A stretch of 64,000 nt of DNA from Ichthyophis bannanicus (GCA_033557465.1 CM066031.1:172763043-172827042); one strand, 5' to 3'. Positions 30,626-41,942 are shown, numbered from the stretch's first letter. Translations and numbers: made by a program. The notes: generated from the letters alone by a model not told the origin.

Positions 30626-32106
30626 TGTCACACCCTGTGAGCCCAAGCGGTGGCAACTGGTATTGCTTGGCTCTGTGTGTGTGGTAGTTGTGCCTTCAGT
30701 TGTACAAATCACAAAGAGAACTTCTTTTTAAGTTTAGGGTTTTATTCCCCGTCCCTTGAGGTTTCTTTATCTTAAGGAAAACATAAATTAAGAACCAACT
30801 TTGGCATAAACAAAAGTTAAATGAGCAACACAAACAGCTTCCTTCAGCTTTTAACTTTAAACAAAACAAAAGAACAAACAGCCTAACTGTTTCAATAACA
30901 GATCCTTTCTATCGTGGCTGATATCACAGCTATAGCACAGCTCACGTCTGTTTGGCTGGAGAGTGAGTGAGATGCAGCATGCAGCTTCTATCACTGGAGC
31001 TAAGGTCACACAGTAAGCGTTTATCTTAATGAGAACTCTGACTCAGTTACAGTTAGAGAACAATCCATCAATTCTGGACTTACAGGTACTTCAGAACTTT
31101 CACACTCCATCAATTCAGGTTCATTATCATTATCATTCTTAACGTCAGATGTGGAATGAGAGTATGGCTGGCTTAATTCGTTACCCAGGAAGTTTCTCTC
31201 TCCCTCTGAAGAAATGCCTCTCTGGGAACTACCATATACCTTTGAGCTGAACCTTTCAGAGCTCTGCCCCTGCTGGTATCTTAGCAGATGGCTCAGGTCT
31301 CTGTTTGCTCTGCTAGTTGGATAATTACGGCAGGCTTCCTGCCTGTTCAGAGCTAGCCCTCGGAACTCAGCTTAGCTAGATTGCAAAGCTTTTGACGAGG
31401 ATTTTCTAGAAGCTGGGAGCTCACAGTGATTGGGAAAATCTTCAACTTCTTCTGGCAAGTAAATCCTTCTTCTCCTAGGCTTTCTATAACCAGGTGAAAA
31501 GTTATTCTCAGCCTCTAGATAGCTTGGCTTTATGGGGCTGTTTCTATACCTCCAGGGTTTTTCCCTCTCATGTAGCCAATAGCCCTTACATTCACCACTT
31601 GCACCGGTACCTGCTATTGCAGTCTTCCCACGTTTCTCTTGTTCTCCATATACATACACACTCTCAGGCTGCTGCCTTCCCAGTGTTTCACACAGGTCAT
31701 AGGATTCTCTCTGACCCGCACGCTGGCTCCCTTGTTGCTTCAATGACCCATTCTCACTCTCTTCCTCTCTTTCACACCAACTCCAGGCTTTCCACGGCTT
31801 CAACTGTATTTGCTGCTGCCTCTCGGATTGTGACCTTTGCTGCCTCAACTCCTCTCCGCTTCTAATTGTTTGGGAGCCTATTTTATCCCCGTGTTTCCTG
31901 ACTCCACCTCCACCCAGCTGATCCTGATCAGGCAAAGCGAATTCCCTTCCTTTGCTGTCTGGGTGTGTCCTCATGGGCTCTGTGCACGTGTGCCTAGGTT
32001 GTTCGTAGCAACCATCAAACATTTCTTTGTTTACCTTGTCACTTTTTCTGTGATCATTCATGCTGATCTGCCTTTTCTCGGGTTGCCCTAGGTCTACCTT
32101 GTGACA
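30626..32106. mobile_element. 1,481-bp TG...CA element with ATAT duplication (possible solo LTR)
   Basis: It interrupts the left terminal repeat of the Penelope-like element, whose sequence resumes at 32107. Ends are TGTCACACCC and ACCTTGTGACA, with a 7-bp perfect inverted TGTCACA. ATAT flanks it at 30622-30625 and 32107-32110. TG...CA ends plus a 4-bp duplication fit an LTR, which would make this a long solo LTR. The minus strand has a 229-codon open frame (32061-31372) rich in Q, E, R and S that I do not recognise. A non-autonomous DNA transposon remains possible. Confidence 0.5.
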
Positions 32107-32364
32107 ATATGAATCAATAAATGTCGGAAGTATAGCCTTGAGACAGTGAAACTACCTCTTGAAGCTATTATTCCATTTTACTCAATAATTTGTTAAGCCC
32201 ATATAAGAGCTGTACAATAAATAAGGTGCAACACCACTTCAAAGTGTCACCACTAAACCATAAAAAGTCATGAAATTACTTGGAAAAAGACTTTAAAAAG
32301 CTTTGAGACACAGGGCCAGTGACCCACCACAAAAAGGTACTTATCTGAATCTCTTTCCTTCTTT

Positions 32365-33588
32365 ATGGAAATGCTTACGTTAGTACTTACTTGCAATTAT
32401 TTTCAGTTTGAGCAGGTTATATATCACCAAATTCAGGGTATAGCGATGGGAGCAACGGTAGCTCCATCTGTGGCTACTCTTTATTTGGCTGATTTTGAGT
32501 CTGTACACATTTATCCCTCCTTTTGGTTTAAGAATGTGACCCTATGGGTCAGATTTTTGGATGACATCTTCTTTTTGTGGATGGGTACAGAGGCTGCTTT
32601 ACATCAATTTGTTGTATGGCTGAACTCCCTTAGTTCCAATTTATCTTTTACTTTACAATACAATTTTTCTCAAATTGAGTTCCTGGATGTTACTGTTTGT
32701 AAGGGACCTGATGCTTTTCAAACTACTCTGTATCGTAAGCCAGTTCAGAGAAATACCTTATTATCGTATTCGAGCTTTCACCCAGGGTCTTTACGGAGAG
32801 GGCTCCCATATGGCCAATTTCTTCGTCTTCGACGTATCTGCTCCACTTTGAATGATTTTTTGACTCATGCAAAAGAATTATCGGAACGTCTTTTACAGCG
32901 GGGGTACCCTAGGAAAGTGATCCGTCAGGCTCTATTACGGGCAAAGTATACTCACCGTGAGTGGTTGTTGTCTGCGGGATTCCCTAACACTGATGATTCT
33001 CAAAAATTTGTAGCTGTTTTGCCGTATATGTCTCATGTACAGAAGGTCAAGCAAATTTTATCTAAGCATTGGCATATGCTACAACTACATTCATGTTTTC
33101 AAAAAACGTTACAAGTGGCACACTCCCGAGGCTCCAGTTTGCGGGATTTGGTGGGGGCTACCTCGTCTCCTCTGGATAGACAAGTGGCTAAATCTGGAGC
33201 ACTTGGTCATCATGCTTGTAATTCTTGTTCCCATTGTTCAAGGACGATAGAGGGTACTCAATGGGAGGTTCCTGGTTCTTCACTCATTCATATTTCTCGA
33301 TATAATACAAGTTGTTCCACTGCGTTTGCAGTATATGTACTTATCTGTCCGTGCCATTTGTTGTACATAGGTCGCACAATCCGCACTGTGAGGACATGCT
33401 TGAATGAACATGCTTCGAGAATAAAACACTCTGTGCTTTCTGCCCCTCTGGTACAACATTGTGTGGATCATCATCATCATTTTGATGATTTTTTGTGGCG
33501 CGTCCTTGATCATGTCCCTGCACACCCCCGAGGGGGTGATCGCGAACAACAACTTCAATTTTTGGAACAGCAGTGGATTTTTCGTTAG
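32365..33588 (+). pseudogene. Penelope-like reverse transcriptase with GIY-YIG endonuclease (N-terminally truncated)
   Basis: The 407-residue open frame starts inside the RT fingers. Residues about 25-46 contain GIAMGATVAPSVATLYLADF, and about 62-71 RFLDDIFFLW with the catalytic DD. LEFLDVTV-type IEFLDVTVCKGPDAF and TTLYRKPVQRNTLL follow, which are palm/thumb motifs of Penelope-like RTs. Near 281-292 a C-x2-C-x2-C cluster (HACNSCSHCS) precedes the GIY-YIG domain: VYVLICPCHLLYIGRT at about 323-338 and NEH near 348. The protein nicks DNA with the GIY-YIG nuclease and primes reverse transcription. There are no stops within the 407 codons, but the N-terminal RT part is absent, so this copy is defective by truncation. 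Confidence 0.92.
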
Positions 33589-34324
33589 TCCACAGTACAA
33601 CCTTTGGGCTTAAATAAGGAATCAGAGTGGTCTACTTTATTTTGAGTGTGTGTGTATATCTCATCTGCTGCTTTTGAATTTTTACATACTCATGATATTG
33701 GCTATTTAAACTGTGTTCCTGTCATTGGATTCAGATCGCTATTGAGCATGCGCTGGCGTCTCACTTTTGGATCAGCAACGACGAAGGAGGTCGGTGTAGT
33801 TGGAGAGCGTTGAAACAGGGCGTATGGATTTGGATCGCCCGAAACGCAGTGCTGTGTCTGCTTTTCTGCTACTTTCAAGTGCTGATGTGCTACTTTCAAG
33901 ATTTCATCTATGATTTTGGCTCCTTGAGATTTTTCCAAGGGGAGCTTTTCAGGGCCAATTGCCTGCTTCGGTTTGAACGGGGTCGAGACTGCCATTTTGA
34001 GAGTCTTCAGATAAGTACCTTTTTGTGGTGGGTCACTGGCCCTGTGTCTCAAAGCTTTTTAAAGTCTTTTTCCAAGTAATTTCATGACTTTTTATGGTTT
34101 AGTGGTGACACTTTGAAGTGATGTTGCACCTTATTTATTGTACAGCTCTTATATGGGCTTAACAAATTATTGAGTAAAATGGAATAGTAGCTTCAAGAGG
34201 TAGTTTCACTATCTCAAGGCTATACTTCCGACATTTATTGAGTCATATACGTCAGATGATGACTCTGTTTTCACATATTTCTCTATTTTGAATTGGGACT
34301 AACCAGATTGCGGCATTGGTGGTC

Positions 34325-34440
34325 AGGAAGCCCAGATATTCAATGGTGAAAACTAGATATCTTCCACCACTGAATATCTGGTTTTAATTAAAACAGTGAC
34401 AGACATTTTATCTTGCTTAGCTGTCACTGCTACAATGCTC
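34325..34440. repeat. Small palindromic MITE with CAGATATTCA ends
   Basis: CCCAGATATTCAATGG and the complement-type CCACTGAATATCTGG are inverted about 40 bp apart, and GTGACAGACATTTTATC / TTAGCTGTCAC forms a second pair. It resembles the core of the 18500-18700 element. Confidence 0.4.
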
Positions 34441-34559
34441 CCCCCCCCCCTTTCTGCTTTGGACTAACCTGCATGGAATGAAGATTTTTCTTGCCCGCTA
34501 AAGCTGGATCAGCTGGTCTATACTGAGTGCCTTTCCTAAGGCCCAAAGTCTCACTCATG

Positions 34560-34670
34560 GTATCATAGTCTTGGATATCCATAATGAATATGCATGAGAT
34601 AGATCTGCATACAATGGAAGTAGTGCATGCAGATCTATCTCATGCATATTTATTGTGGATATCTTGAAAA
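34560..34670. repeat. Palindrome related to the interior of the Charlie-like MITEs
   Basis: GATATCCATAATGAATATGC and GAGATAGATCTGCAT pair with ATGCAGATCTATCTC and GCATATTTATTGTGGATATC around a short spacer at about 34615. The ATGAATATGCATGAGATA phrase is shared with the MITEs at 5751, 7538 and 60267, so this is probably a foldback relative. Confidence 0.6.
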
Positions 34671-34739
34671 CCTGACTGGTCTGGGGGATTCCAGAGGACT
34701 GGGTTGAAAATCTATATTCAAGATGCATAAATGCCACTA

Positions 34740-35137
34740 TATATACATATACTGTATGTCCCTGAAATTTATAAAATCATGGTATATACGTGTATAGATG
34801 TAATATGTCTCCATATTAAAGCACTCATTATTTGTCATGCACATTTATAAAATGGCCTTTTCTTTTGTGCATAATGTCACATGCTTGTGTATCTTTGATC
34901 GGTGCTATATGTATTTTATAAAACACTCAGCATTTGCAGAAGCTTTTATATAATATTTTCATAAATTTGTGCAAGCTAACTTCGGTCTCTTTTTTGGAAC
35001 AAAATTTGCTAAAATTCCTATGGCCCTCTCATTCATTTAAAAATTAGTCCTTAGCTCTGAAAAATCATATTTTTGCATATTTAAATCACACTTTCAACAC
35101 AGGAAGATTTTTCTGTAGCTTGTGTCACCTGCAGACC
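34740..35137. other. No gene seen
   Basis: AT-rich DNA without recognisable frames or repeats. Confidence 0.45.
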
Positions 35138-35145
35138 TCGTAGCC

Positions 35146-35564
35146 CAGTGCTTTCCAAACTTTTATCCTGCGTGATTCCATTTTGACTACCGAAAATTCA
35201 TATGACCCCTATGATGATGAAATCAAAATAGCAGGTCTCCAGCCGCGCCCCCCCCCCCCCCCATCTAAAGCAGGAAGGCAGCAACATTAGTCTTAGTAGC
35301 AGTAGTCAGCACAGGGTCCCTTATGTCAGTGTGTGCTTTCAGATCCCAGTACTCAGCATGGGTTTCCAGCCTAACAGGAAGCTTACATAAGAGGGGGCAA
35401 GGGCTTATGAATGTCAGTGGCTCATAGACCACATGCTGACCAGTGACTTGGCATAGGTCACAGTGAAAGTCCACAGAGAAGGGAGAATGGCTATGTTTCT
35501 GTGACCCCTTCCACTGATGATGTGATCCCATTTGGAATCCTGACCACAAGTTTGGGAACCACTG
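35146..35564. mobile_element. hAT-Charlie-type MITE, 419 bp
   Basis: The left end is CAGTGCTTTCCAAACTTTTA and the right end AAGTTTGGGAACCACTG, 17-bp inverted ends with two mismatches of the CAGTGGTTCCCAAACTT type known from Charlie elements. Flanks TCGTAGCC (35138-35145) and TTGTAGCC (35565-35572) match at seven of eight bases. The element contains no coding frame and a poly-C run near 35250. Confidence 0.82.
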
Positions 35565-35751
35565 TTGTAGCCCATTTTAAAAGGAAAGGACAAGCACTTT
35601 ATACCACATTTATCGATGGAAGGTGACAATACAGACATTTACCACTCATCCATGTAAAAAGATAATTGCATGCATGTTGTTTACCCCCCTCCCAACTCAA
35701 CACACCCCAGGGAATGTCTTTTTAAACTCTGTGTAAAAGTGCGTGTGTTGC

Positions 35752-35850
35752 AGAGGGGAGGGAAGGGGAGAGGGGAGGGGAGAGAGAGGGGAAGGGGAAG
35801 GGGAAGGGGGAAAGGGAAGGGAAGGAAGGGGAGGGGTGGGGTAGGGTGCA
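35752..35850. repeat. Polypurine tract (GGGGA)n
   Basis: About 100 bp of almost pure G and A on the plus strand, with GGGGAAGGGGAAGGGG-type repeats. It has triplex (H-DNA) potential. Open frames across it are low-complexity artefacts. Confidence 0.85.
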
Positions 35851-36213
35851 ATACCTTAGTTTCAGGTTTGAGCAACCAGATGTGGAGGAGTGAAGAGGTG
35901 TCATTATTCTGTCCTCCCTCCCATCCATCCCATGACAACAACCATATTACTTCCAAGCCAATAGACAGAGAAATAGAAATATTTTCCCCAAAAAGTGCAA
36001 AATATATAAAATTGATGTAAATTCTAAATACTGATATATTCAAATCACTAAATTGAAAATAAAATTTCTTTTTGACCCCCTTTCTCCCCATTGCTGTAAC
36101 TGGGAACAGGAGGCTGCCAAACAGGTGGGAGTCTGGAACATCTAGTAACCTTATATTAGCCTCTCTGGGGGGGAGGGGGCACTTTTCACCCAGGGAATCT
36201 AGCAGGTAATTAC
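35851..36213. other. No gene seen
   Basis: Non-coding DNA between the polypurine tract and Harbinger-like copy A. Confidence 0.45.
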
Positions 36214-36216
36214 TTA

Positions 36217-38838
36217 GGCGTATGTTTACTAAGCAGTCTTAACGTGCGCCCAGCGCTAGTGTGCAGGCTGCCATAAAAGGAGTGGGCGTGTCAGTCTTAA
36301 CGTAGCAAAATGGGATTATCGCGCGATAATATGCGCTGTGCACATTATCGTGCGAGAAGCCGCTAAGCACGTTACCGCACGGTAAATAAACTTAAGTAGG
36401 CGCGCTGACATGTCCATTCAGAAACAAAGCTGTAGCACAATGGTTAATACACTAACTGATGATGAAGGGGTCATGAGTTTGATCCCCAATGTGCCTAATG
36501 AATAAGGCTGGCTGAGGTGTTACCCTGTGCATTTAAGTAGTACTTTTTGAGGCATTTTATTTTTATTTTAATTAGTGCTGCCATCAAACACACCCTCACA
36601 GTGGCGTAACCTAAGGTACCACATAAGGCACCCTGTAAGGCACTCCATAGGGCACATTATAAGGTGCACTGTCTGCAAAGGCACCCTATAATGTCACCTA
36701 TAGGGCGCCTTATACGGCACCATATAATGCGCCTTATAAGGTGTCCTATAGGGCACTTTATGGGGTGCCCTATGAGGCACCTTAAGGTTACAGAACTGTG
36801 AGGGTGTTTTTGCTGGCAGCACTAATTTACATTAAAAATAGACAATGCCTCAGACAGCCCTATCAAATAACCCCACTGAGGGATCAAATCCATGATCTCG
36901 GACTCCACAGGCAGTGAAGTAACCAGTGGGTTGCAACTCTACAGCTGCTAACCACCCCCTGGCTGGCTACAGAAGGACTGCACATCACCACACAAACATT
37001 CTGCTGTGGTTACCAGGATAGGGTCAACCCACCCATACCCATGATGCAAAACACATGCAAATCAGCAGTCTACAGATGATCACAAGATGGGGTATGCACC
37101 CCACAGCACCTCATCCTGGTAGGGGGTGCCGACGGTGTGTGTTAGTGGCACAGAGTAGCTACAGACTGTCACATTGTGTGGGTATTAGGCTAACCCTGAG
37201 TGTGAGGTGGGGCGGCCAGCACCGGGTCCGCAGCACCTTCCATGGCTGAAATAGGCCATATCACAGGTACCCATCAGTGCCAGTGTGTGAGATAGGTAGT
37301 TCCTGTAGACACACCTAGTAAACATTAGTGTCCATCTGTAGTTGTCAATCATGTCTAACCCTTATGGGCTAAGATGCACCCAGAAAAGTGCATATTCTGT
37401 GTTGGTGCCATGGTAACATAATGTAAGTGAAGGGGGGGGGGGTGTTTGTACCACCACCCAACCCACCCTCTGTGGCTCAGGGTGGGAGACAGAATCCACC
37501 ACCAACAGAGCCCCATTCTACCTCCCTGCAATGGTAGTAGTAGAGGGGAGCCATCAACCCCAGTCTTGCTGGGGAACAGACACCCTACAGGGCAGCCAAT
37601 GCAGAGGAGTACACATCCATAAGGCAATGGCAGACAGACAGTAGGCCTGGAAATGCTCAGCTGCCGCCCCCCACCCCCACCCCCATCCACTGTCTGTTGC
37701 AGTGCATGGCACCCACCTACACAGGGCTAGGCCATGGTCTGCTGTGGGCAGCTGCCACTGCCCCCTCCACCACCAGTACCCCTCCGCCACAATGCTGACA
37801 TGCCCTTCTGCTGCTGGTGCTGGTGGTGCGCAGTCTCAAGCCATCCAGTGTGCGGAAAGGCAGCTGCCTATGGTGTGGGTTCTGGGGTTTGGGTGCCTGC
37901 ATAGATGTCCACGCTTCCCCCCAGTACCGCCTGCCAATGTTCTGTGCCCTTGGGGGTACCTGCTGGGTACTATCCCCTGTGACACTGTGGGAAACACACT
38001 CATGCCCATGTTGGGCCCTCATCAGTTGCTGTCTGGCTGCTCTACTGTTTCAGCATTCCTGTGATGCCACCTAGGCATCACTCTGGTCCGCACTGTGGCC
38101 CAGCTGCACCACAGCATGTGCCGCCTGCAGCCCTCTGTATCCCCTTTTCCAGCATCTGTCCAGTTGCCCATTCCGACATGCCCACCCTGCTGTTGCAGCA
38201 CATGTGCATGCCATAAGAACCCTTTCCAATGGAAAGGGAAAACCCTGATCAGCGCTATTTCACTGTGGGATCATTCACCTTGTATGGGGACAGAGCATAG
38301 ACCCTTCCAAAATTAATATCTTTTTTTGGAGCTTTCTTGGTAGTGTTTTTTGTTGTTTCCCATTAATATAACTATTGGCCAGCTTGGTTATGTTTTTTTA
38401 AAATTTTGTTGGGGTCATTTTTAGTGTATATTTGGCCTTTTGTTCCGTGCACATGTATCACACTTATCACTTTTTGTAGGTTTCCCTGGCTTTGCTGTAC
38501 ATTGCTGACGGAAATGGTTTCTCTTCCCTTTAATTCTGCTCTAACGCCAGGGTTTCACTGGCGTTAGTTTTCAGCCCAGGATTCCACAGCATTAGTGTGC
38601 AGGGAGCCTCTCTCCTCCCACTCTCCGCCCATTGAACCTCTCTCTCCGCCCCTGGGGAGCCTTCCTCTGCCCTCCGAGAGCCTTTCTTCACCCTCAGCGC
38701 TCATTTGCGCCGCTGTGCGCGTTATCGCGTGCTAAGGTACCTTTGTGCCTGATAAAGTGCCATTATTGCGTGATAAGGTACCTTATCGTGTGATAACGTC
38801 GCTGGGTGCACATTAAGACAGTTTAGTAAACATACCCC
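36217..38838. mobile_element. PIF/Harbinger-like non-autonomous element, copy A (2,622 bp)
   Basis: The left end is GGCGTATGTTTACTAAG and the right end TTTAGTAAACATACCCC, with TTA at 36214-36216 and 38839-38841. A 3-bp TTA duplication with G-rich TIR starts fits PIF/Harbinger. In order it holds subterminal TTATCGCGCGATAA-type hairpins, a tRNA-like module (36421-36500), a quasi-palindrome (36565-36845), interior blocks shared with copies B and C, the TTTTTTTGGAGCTTTCTTGG segment, a C-rich block and terminal hairpins. No transposase or Myb frame remains, so it would be a passenger of a full-length relative. Confidence 0.8.
36565..36845. repeat. Quasi-palindrome of GGCACCTTATAGGG units inside copy A
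   Basis: The outer arms ATTTTAATTAGTGCTGCCA and TGGCAGCACTAATTTACAT pair, as do ACCCTCACAGTGGCGTAACC and GGTTACAGAACTGTGAGGGT. Between them, AAGGCACCCTATA-type units recur on both strands about ten times. One arm persists in copy C (62125-62275) and a short version in copy B (near 3780-3850). Confidence 0.85.
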
Positions 38839-38841
38839 TTA

Positions 38842-39540
38842 GTCACCTGCCTAAATCCCTTTGAAGTGAGTACTCTCAGATAGAATTTTCAAAGTGGATA
38901 AAATAGCCCTAAAATTGCCCAGTTAAAAGAAAAAGTCTTGAAAGTACCTGTGAGGGGCGGAATTGGACTCCAAACAGTAAAAGGGGGGGGGGGGGGACAA
39001 AACAATGCTCATTATTATTATTATTATTATGATTACACAGGTACACTAAAAAAATTGTTTTTTAAACTGCCTCTAATGTTTCGATTGATTTTTACGTTTT
39101 TTGGTGCGCTGAATCCAAATCTGGTAACCAATTTGCTCCATCACGTACAGATTTTTTGCTACATTGGGTTAGCAGTTTGAGGTGAACATTTCAGATTGAG
39201 TGCGATCGAGATAAAAGTTTCTTGGATGAATTCTTTATACTAATTGTTTAGTAGTTATTCAAATAAGAATAAAGAAAATTGTAACAAGGCAGCACATAAG
39301 AATAGAGTAATGTCAACAACAGTGATGGTAGCAAAATTGTCTGCACTTAAAACAGCCACATACATGTGCACAAACATTGAGCATATAAGAGCGAGGTTAG
39401 ACACAAAGCAAAGCAAAGAAATGTGCAAAAAATGTTGTACAGGTATGTATGTAAGAATAGAAAACGCAAACCGCACCATTGCAATACATGAAGACAAACA
39501 CCCGATGGTGTGAAAATAAAATTCTAATAAATGAGATCCG
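38842..39540. other. No gene recognised; contains a short ATT microsatellite
   Basis: TTATTATTATTATTATTAT lies at about 39010-39032. The plus-strand open frame 39244-39513 (89 codons, Lys/Asn/Cys-rich) matches nothing I know and is probably chance. Confidence 0.4.
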
Positions 39541-39633
39541 ACACTGTGGTAATAACTAGCAAATTTTTATTTCAAAGTTTAGTAAAAACACGATATTTGT
39601 CAACACAGTTTAGATTTTAAAGTCATTCTTGGG

Positions 39634-41360
39634 TCAATCAATCTCCTGGTGGGCCCGTTTCTTCTTCCCCCGAATGCTTCTCTTGGTGCGCTGCTTGGCG
39701 TATTTTTCATCTGGGGTTTCCCGCAGCAGCAACCAGCAGAAATCAGCCATCATAGTGGTGTTCCATCTTCCTTGGTACCTTCTCTCTGCGTCCTTGATGT
39801 CCTGGTGAAACCTTTCACCTTGTTCTTCACTGTACGCCCCCAAGTTTTCAGGAAAGTAGTTCACATGGGAGTGCAAGAAATGGACTTTCAGGCTCATGTT
39901 ACAGCCTTGTTCTTTGAAGGCATTGAGCATCCTGGCAACAATATCCTTATAGTTCTCATCCCGCCTGTTCCCCAAGAATTTGAGAACAACATCCTTGAAG
40001 GAATCCCAGGCTTCTTTTTCCTTCTCAGACATCGTTTCAGCGAATGCTCCATCTGAAATGAGTTTCCTTATATCAGGGCCAACAAACACTCCTTCCTTTA
40101 GCTTTGCTTCAGAAAGTCGGGGAACTTTGAGCAAAGGTACCGAAAGCACTCACCATCTTTTGGAAGGGACTTGATGAATTGCTTAATGAGACCCAACTTA
40201 ATGTGGAGAGGTGGTCATAGAATTTTATCACGAGGTACCAAGCTCTCATGAAGAACATTTTTCTCACCGGGTCTCAAATACTCCCGAATTGGCCAGTCTT
40301 TTTTCCCCCAGTGTAGGTCGCGGGCCCGGCTATCCCACAAGCAAAGGAAGCAGGGATATTTGGTGAAACCGGATTGCTGCCCTAATAGCATGGATAGAAT
40401 TTTAAAGTCTCCACAAATCATCCACTTATGCTCATCATAACGAATCTTCTGAAGAATCAGGGCCAAATTCTCGTATTTTTCTTGGAGAATAACAGAGTGA
40501 GCAATAGGAACTGAAGCGAATGTGTTGCCATTATGAAGAAGAACACCTTTTATGCTGTCTTTTGACGAATCAATGAACAGCCGCCATTCAGCAGGATCAT
40601 ACTTGAGTTTAAACTTTTCCATCACTCCGTATATATCGTTGCAAAATACCAAATCTTCCTCTTTGCTGAAATACTTCAAAAATTGTGTCTCGCGGTTGCG
40701 GTACCAATAAAAAGTTGTTCCTGGTGACAATAGATTTTTCTGTTTAAGCCGAGAACCTAGCAGTTGGGCAGCATCTTTTGGGAGTCCTAAATCCCGGACT
40801 AAATCATTCAATTCAGCTTGAGAGAAAAGTTCAGGTTTCGGATCTGGTTCAATTTCAAACTCGGAAGTACTGGACTCATCGGGAAAAGCCATCTGATGAG
40901 TCTCATCATGATCAGAACCGTCCACACAAATATGATCCAAAGATTTTGGTGGTTCAGGCACAGGTACTTCGTTGCTATGAGGCATAGGCCTAATTGCTGA
41001 GGGAAGGTTGAGGTAACTTATTACGTTCTTATTTTTTAAGTTGTATCCCTTCACAATGCAAGAGCAAAAATAGCAGTCACTGCTGTGGTCTCTTTGTTCA
41101 CGCCACATCATAGGTATTCCGAAACAAAATGCTTGTTTTTTACCTTTCATCCATAAGCGTAGATCTTCCTCACATGTCTTGCACACTTTGTGAGGAGCCC
41201 ACGGTTTGTCTTGATCGCCTAACTTCAAACCGAAATAGGCGAAATATACTTTTTTAATAAATGCAGAAATGTTCCTCTGCCGCTTTTTCACGGTATATTC
41301 CCCACAAATAAAACAAAAACTGTCCAGAGAGTTGACGCAACCTCTGGCTCTGTGAGCCAT
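39634..41360 (-). pseudogene. Broken zinc-cluster transposon-like protein of unknown superfamily
   Basis: Two minus-strand frames (41360-40215 and 40149-39634) are parts of one protein of roughly 575 residues. The start MAHRARGCVN precedes a C-x2-C ... C-x2-C zinc cluster (FCFICGEYT ... VCKTCEEDL), then DHSSDCYFCSCIV, an acidic linker, FIDSSKDSIKGVLLHNGN, QQSGFTKYPCFLCLWDSR and, in the second frame, RMLNAFKEQGCNMSLKVHFL, HSHVNYFPENLGAYSEEQGE and RWNTTMMADFCWLLLRE. The family is an intronless protein I remember as multicopy in arthropods, cnidarians and some vertebrates, usually called hypothetical. Conserved His, Asp and Glu suggest a nuclease/transposase fold, which is inference. An in-frame TGA at the first frame's end and a frameshift about 60 bp later break the gene. 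The upstream frame to 41612 is probably 5' UTR. Confidence 0.7.
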
Positions 41361-41942
41361 CACAAATACACAGCACTGCAAACTACAACTGTAGTGAACC
41401 ACTTCGGAATAAAGCTGGATTACGACTGAGCAAACAAAAGGTAATAATGAACTTGCAAGAAACTGAAATTTGACAGGAACGTTCATGTCGCAATCACCGT
41501 GTTTGAGCGAACGAACGAGGCGAGGCGAACAGGAAAGAACATCCGCCAGCGCGAGTACTGGATTTAGCCCCCCGCCTCCCAATTGTCCTGTTAATGTATA
41601 AAATGAATACAAAACACTCTAAAATATCATGAGGGAGTGTTTCTAGTTAGTTAACCATTACAACCTCTATGTTGGGCCAAGAAAATAAACTGCAGTCGGC
41701 TAAAAAGAAATTATGTGAACATTCCTTATATGGGTAAGAAATCTAATTTTGCAAGAAAACGTGACGTGATGGAACATTTTGGCTATTTTTCCTGGATTCA
41801 GCACCCCAAAATCTATAGGAATCAATTGCAAAACTGGAGGCAGTTTTTTGGTAGTGTACCTGTGTTATTGTTGGAGGAAGTTAGTTTGTTAATGTATAGG
41901 AAGAAAGATTTTGAGAGACCGGTGGGGTCTTTAGATGTGTAG
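41361..41942. other. No gene seen; upstream flank of the broken gene
   Basis: It may hold the 5' UTR of the broken minus-strand gene. GC-content rises near 41510-41560 (GAACGAGGCGAGGCG). No clear inverted repeat matching the 39540-39630 flank was found by eye. Confidence 0.35.

Larger units (their letters stand above)
30532..34297 (+). mobile_element. Penelope-like element with inverted terminal repeats
   Basis: The 14-bp sequence ACTAACCAGATTGC flanks the unit at 30518-30531 and 34298-34311, a target duplication in the size range known for Penelope-like elements. Near-identical terminal repeats face each other: the left one is at about 30575-30625 plus 32107-32348, the right one at about 34008-34280 (for example GGTAGTTTCACTATCTCAAG and its complement). 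Between them is a plus-strand RT/GIY-YIG frame. The left repeat abuts the middle of the RT, so the copy lacks the N-terminal RT part; inverted partial copies are typical of this class. A 1,481-bp element splits the left repeat. Confidence 0.88.

Noticed and set aside
31372..32061. 229-codon minus-strand frame as a host gene
   Set aside because: It lies wholly inside the 1,481-bp inserted element and has no domain I recognise; it is reported only as part of that element.
34008..34297. Hammerhead ribozyme in the Penelope terminal repeats
   Set aside because: Core pieces are present but not in a valid order or spacing by eye; kept only as a test to run.
35670..36091. Gly/Arg- and Pro/Phe-rich frames over the polypurine tract
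   Set aside because: Low-complexity translation of a (GGGGA)n tract on both strands.
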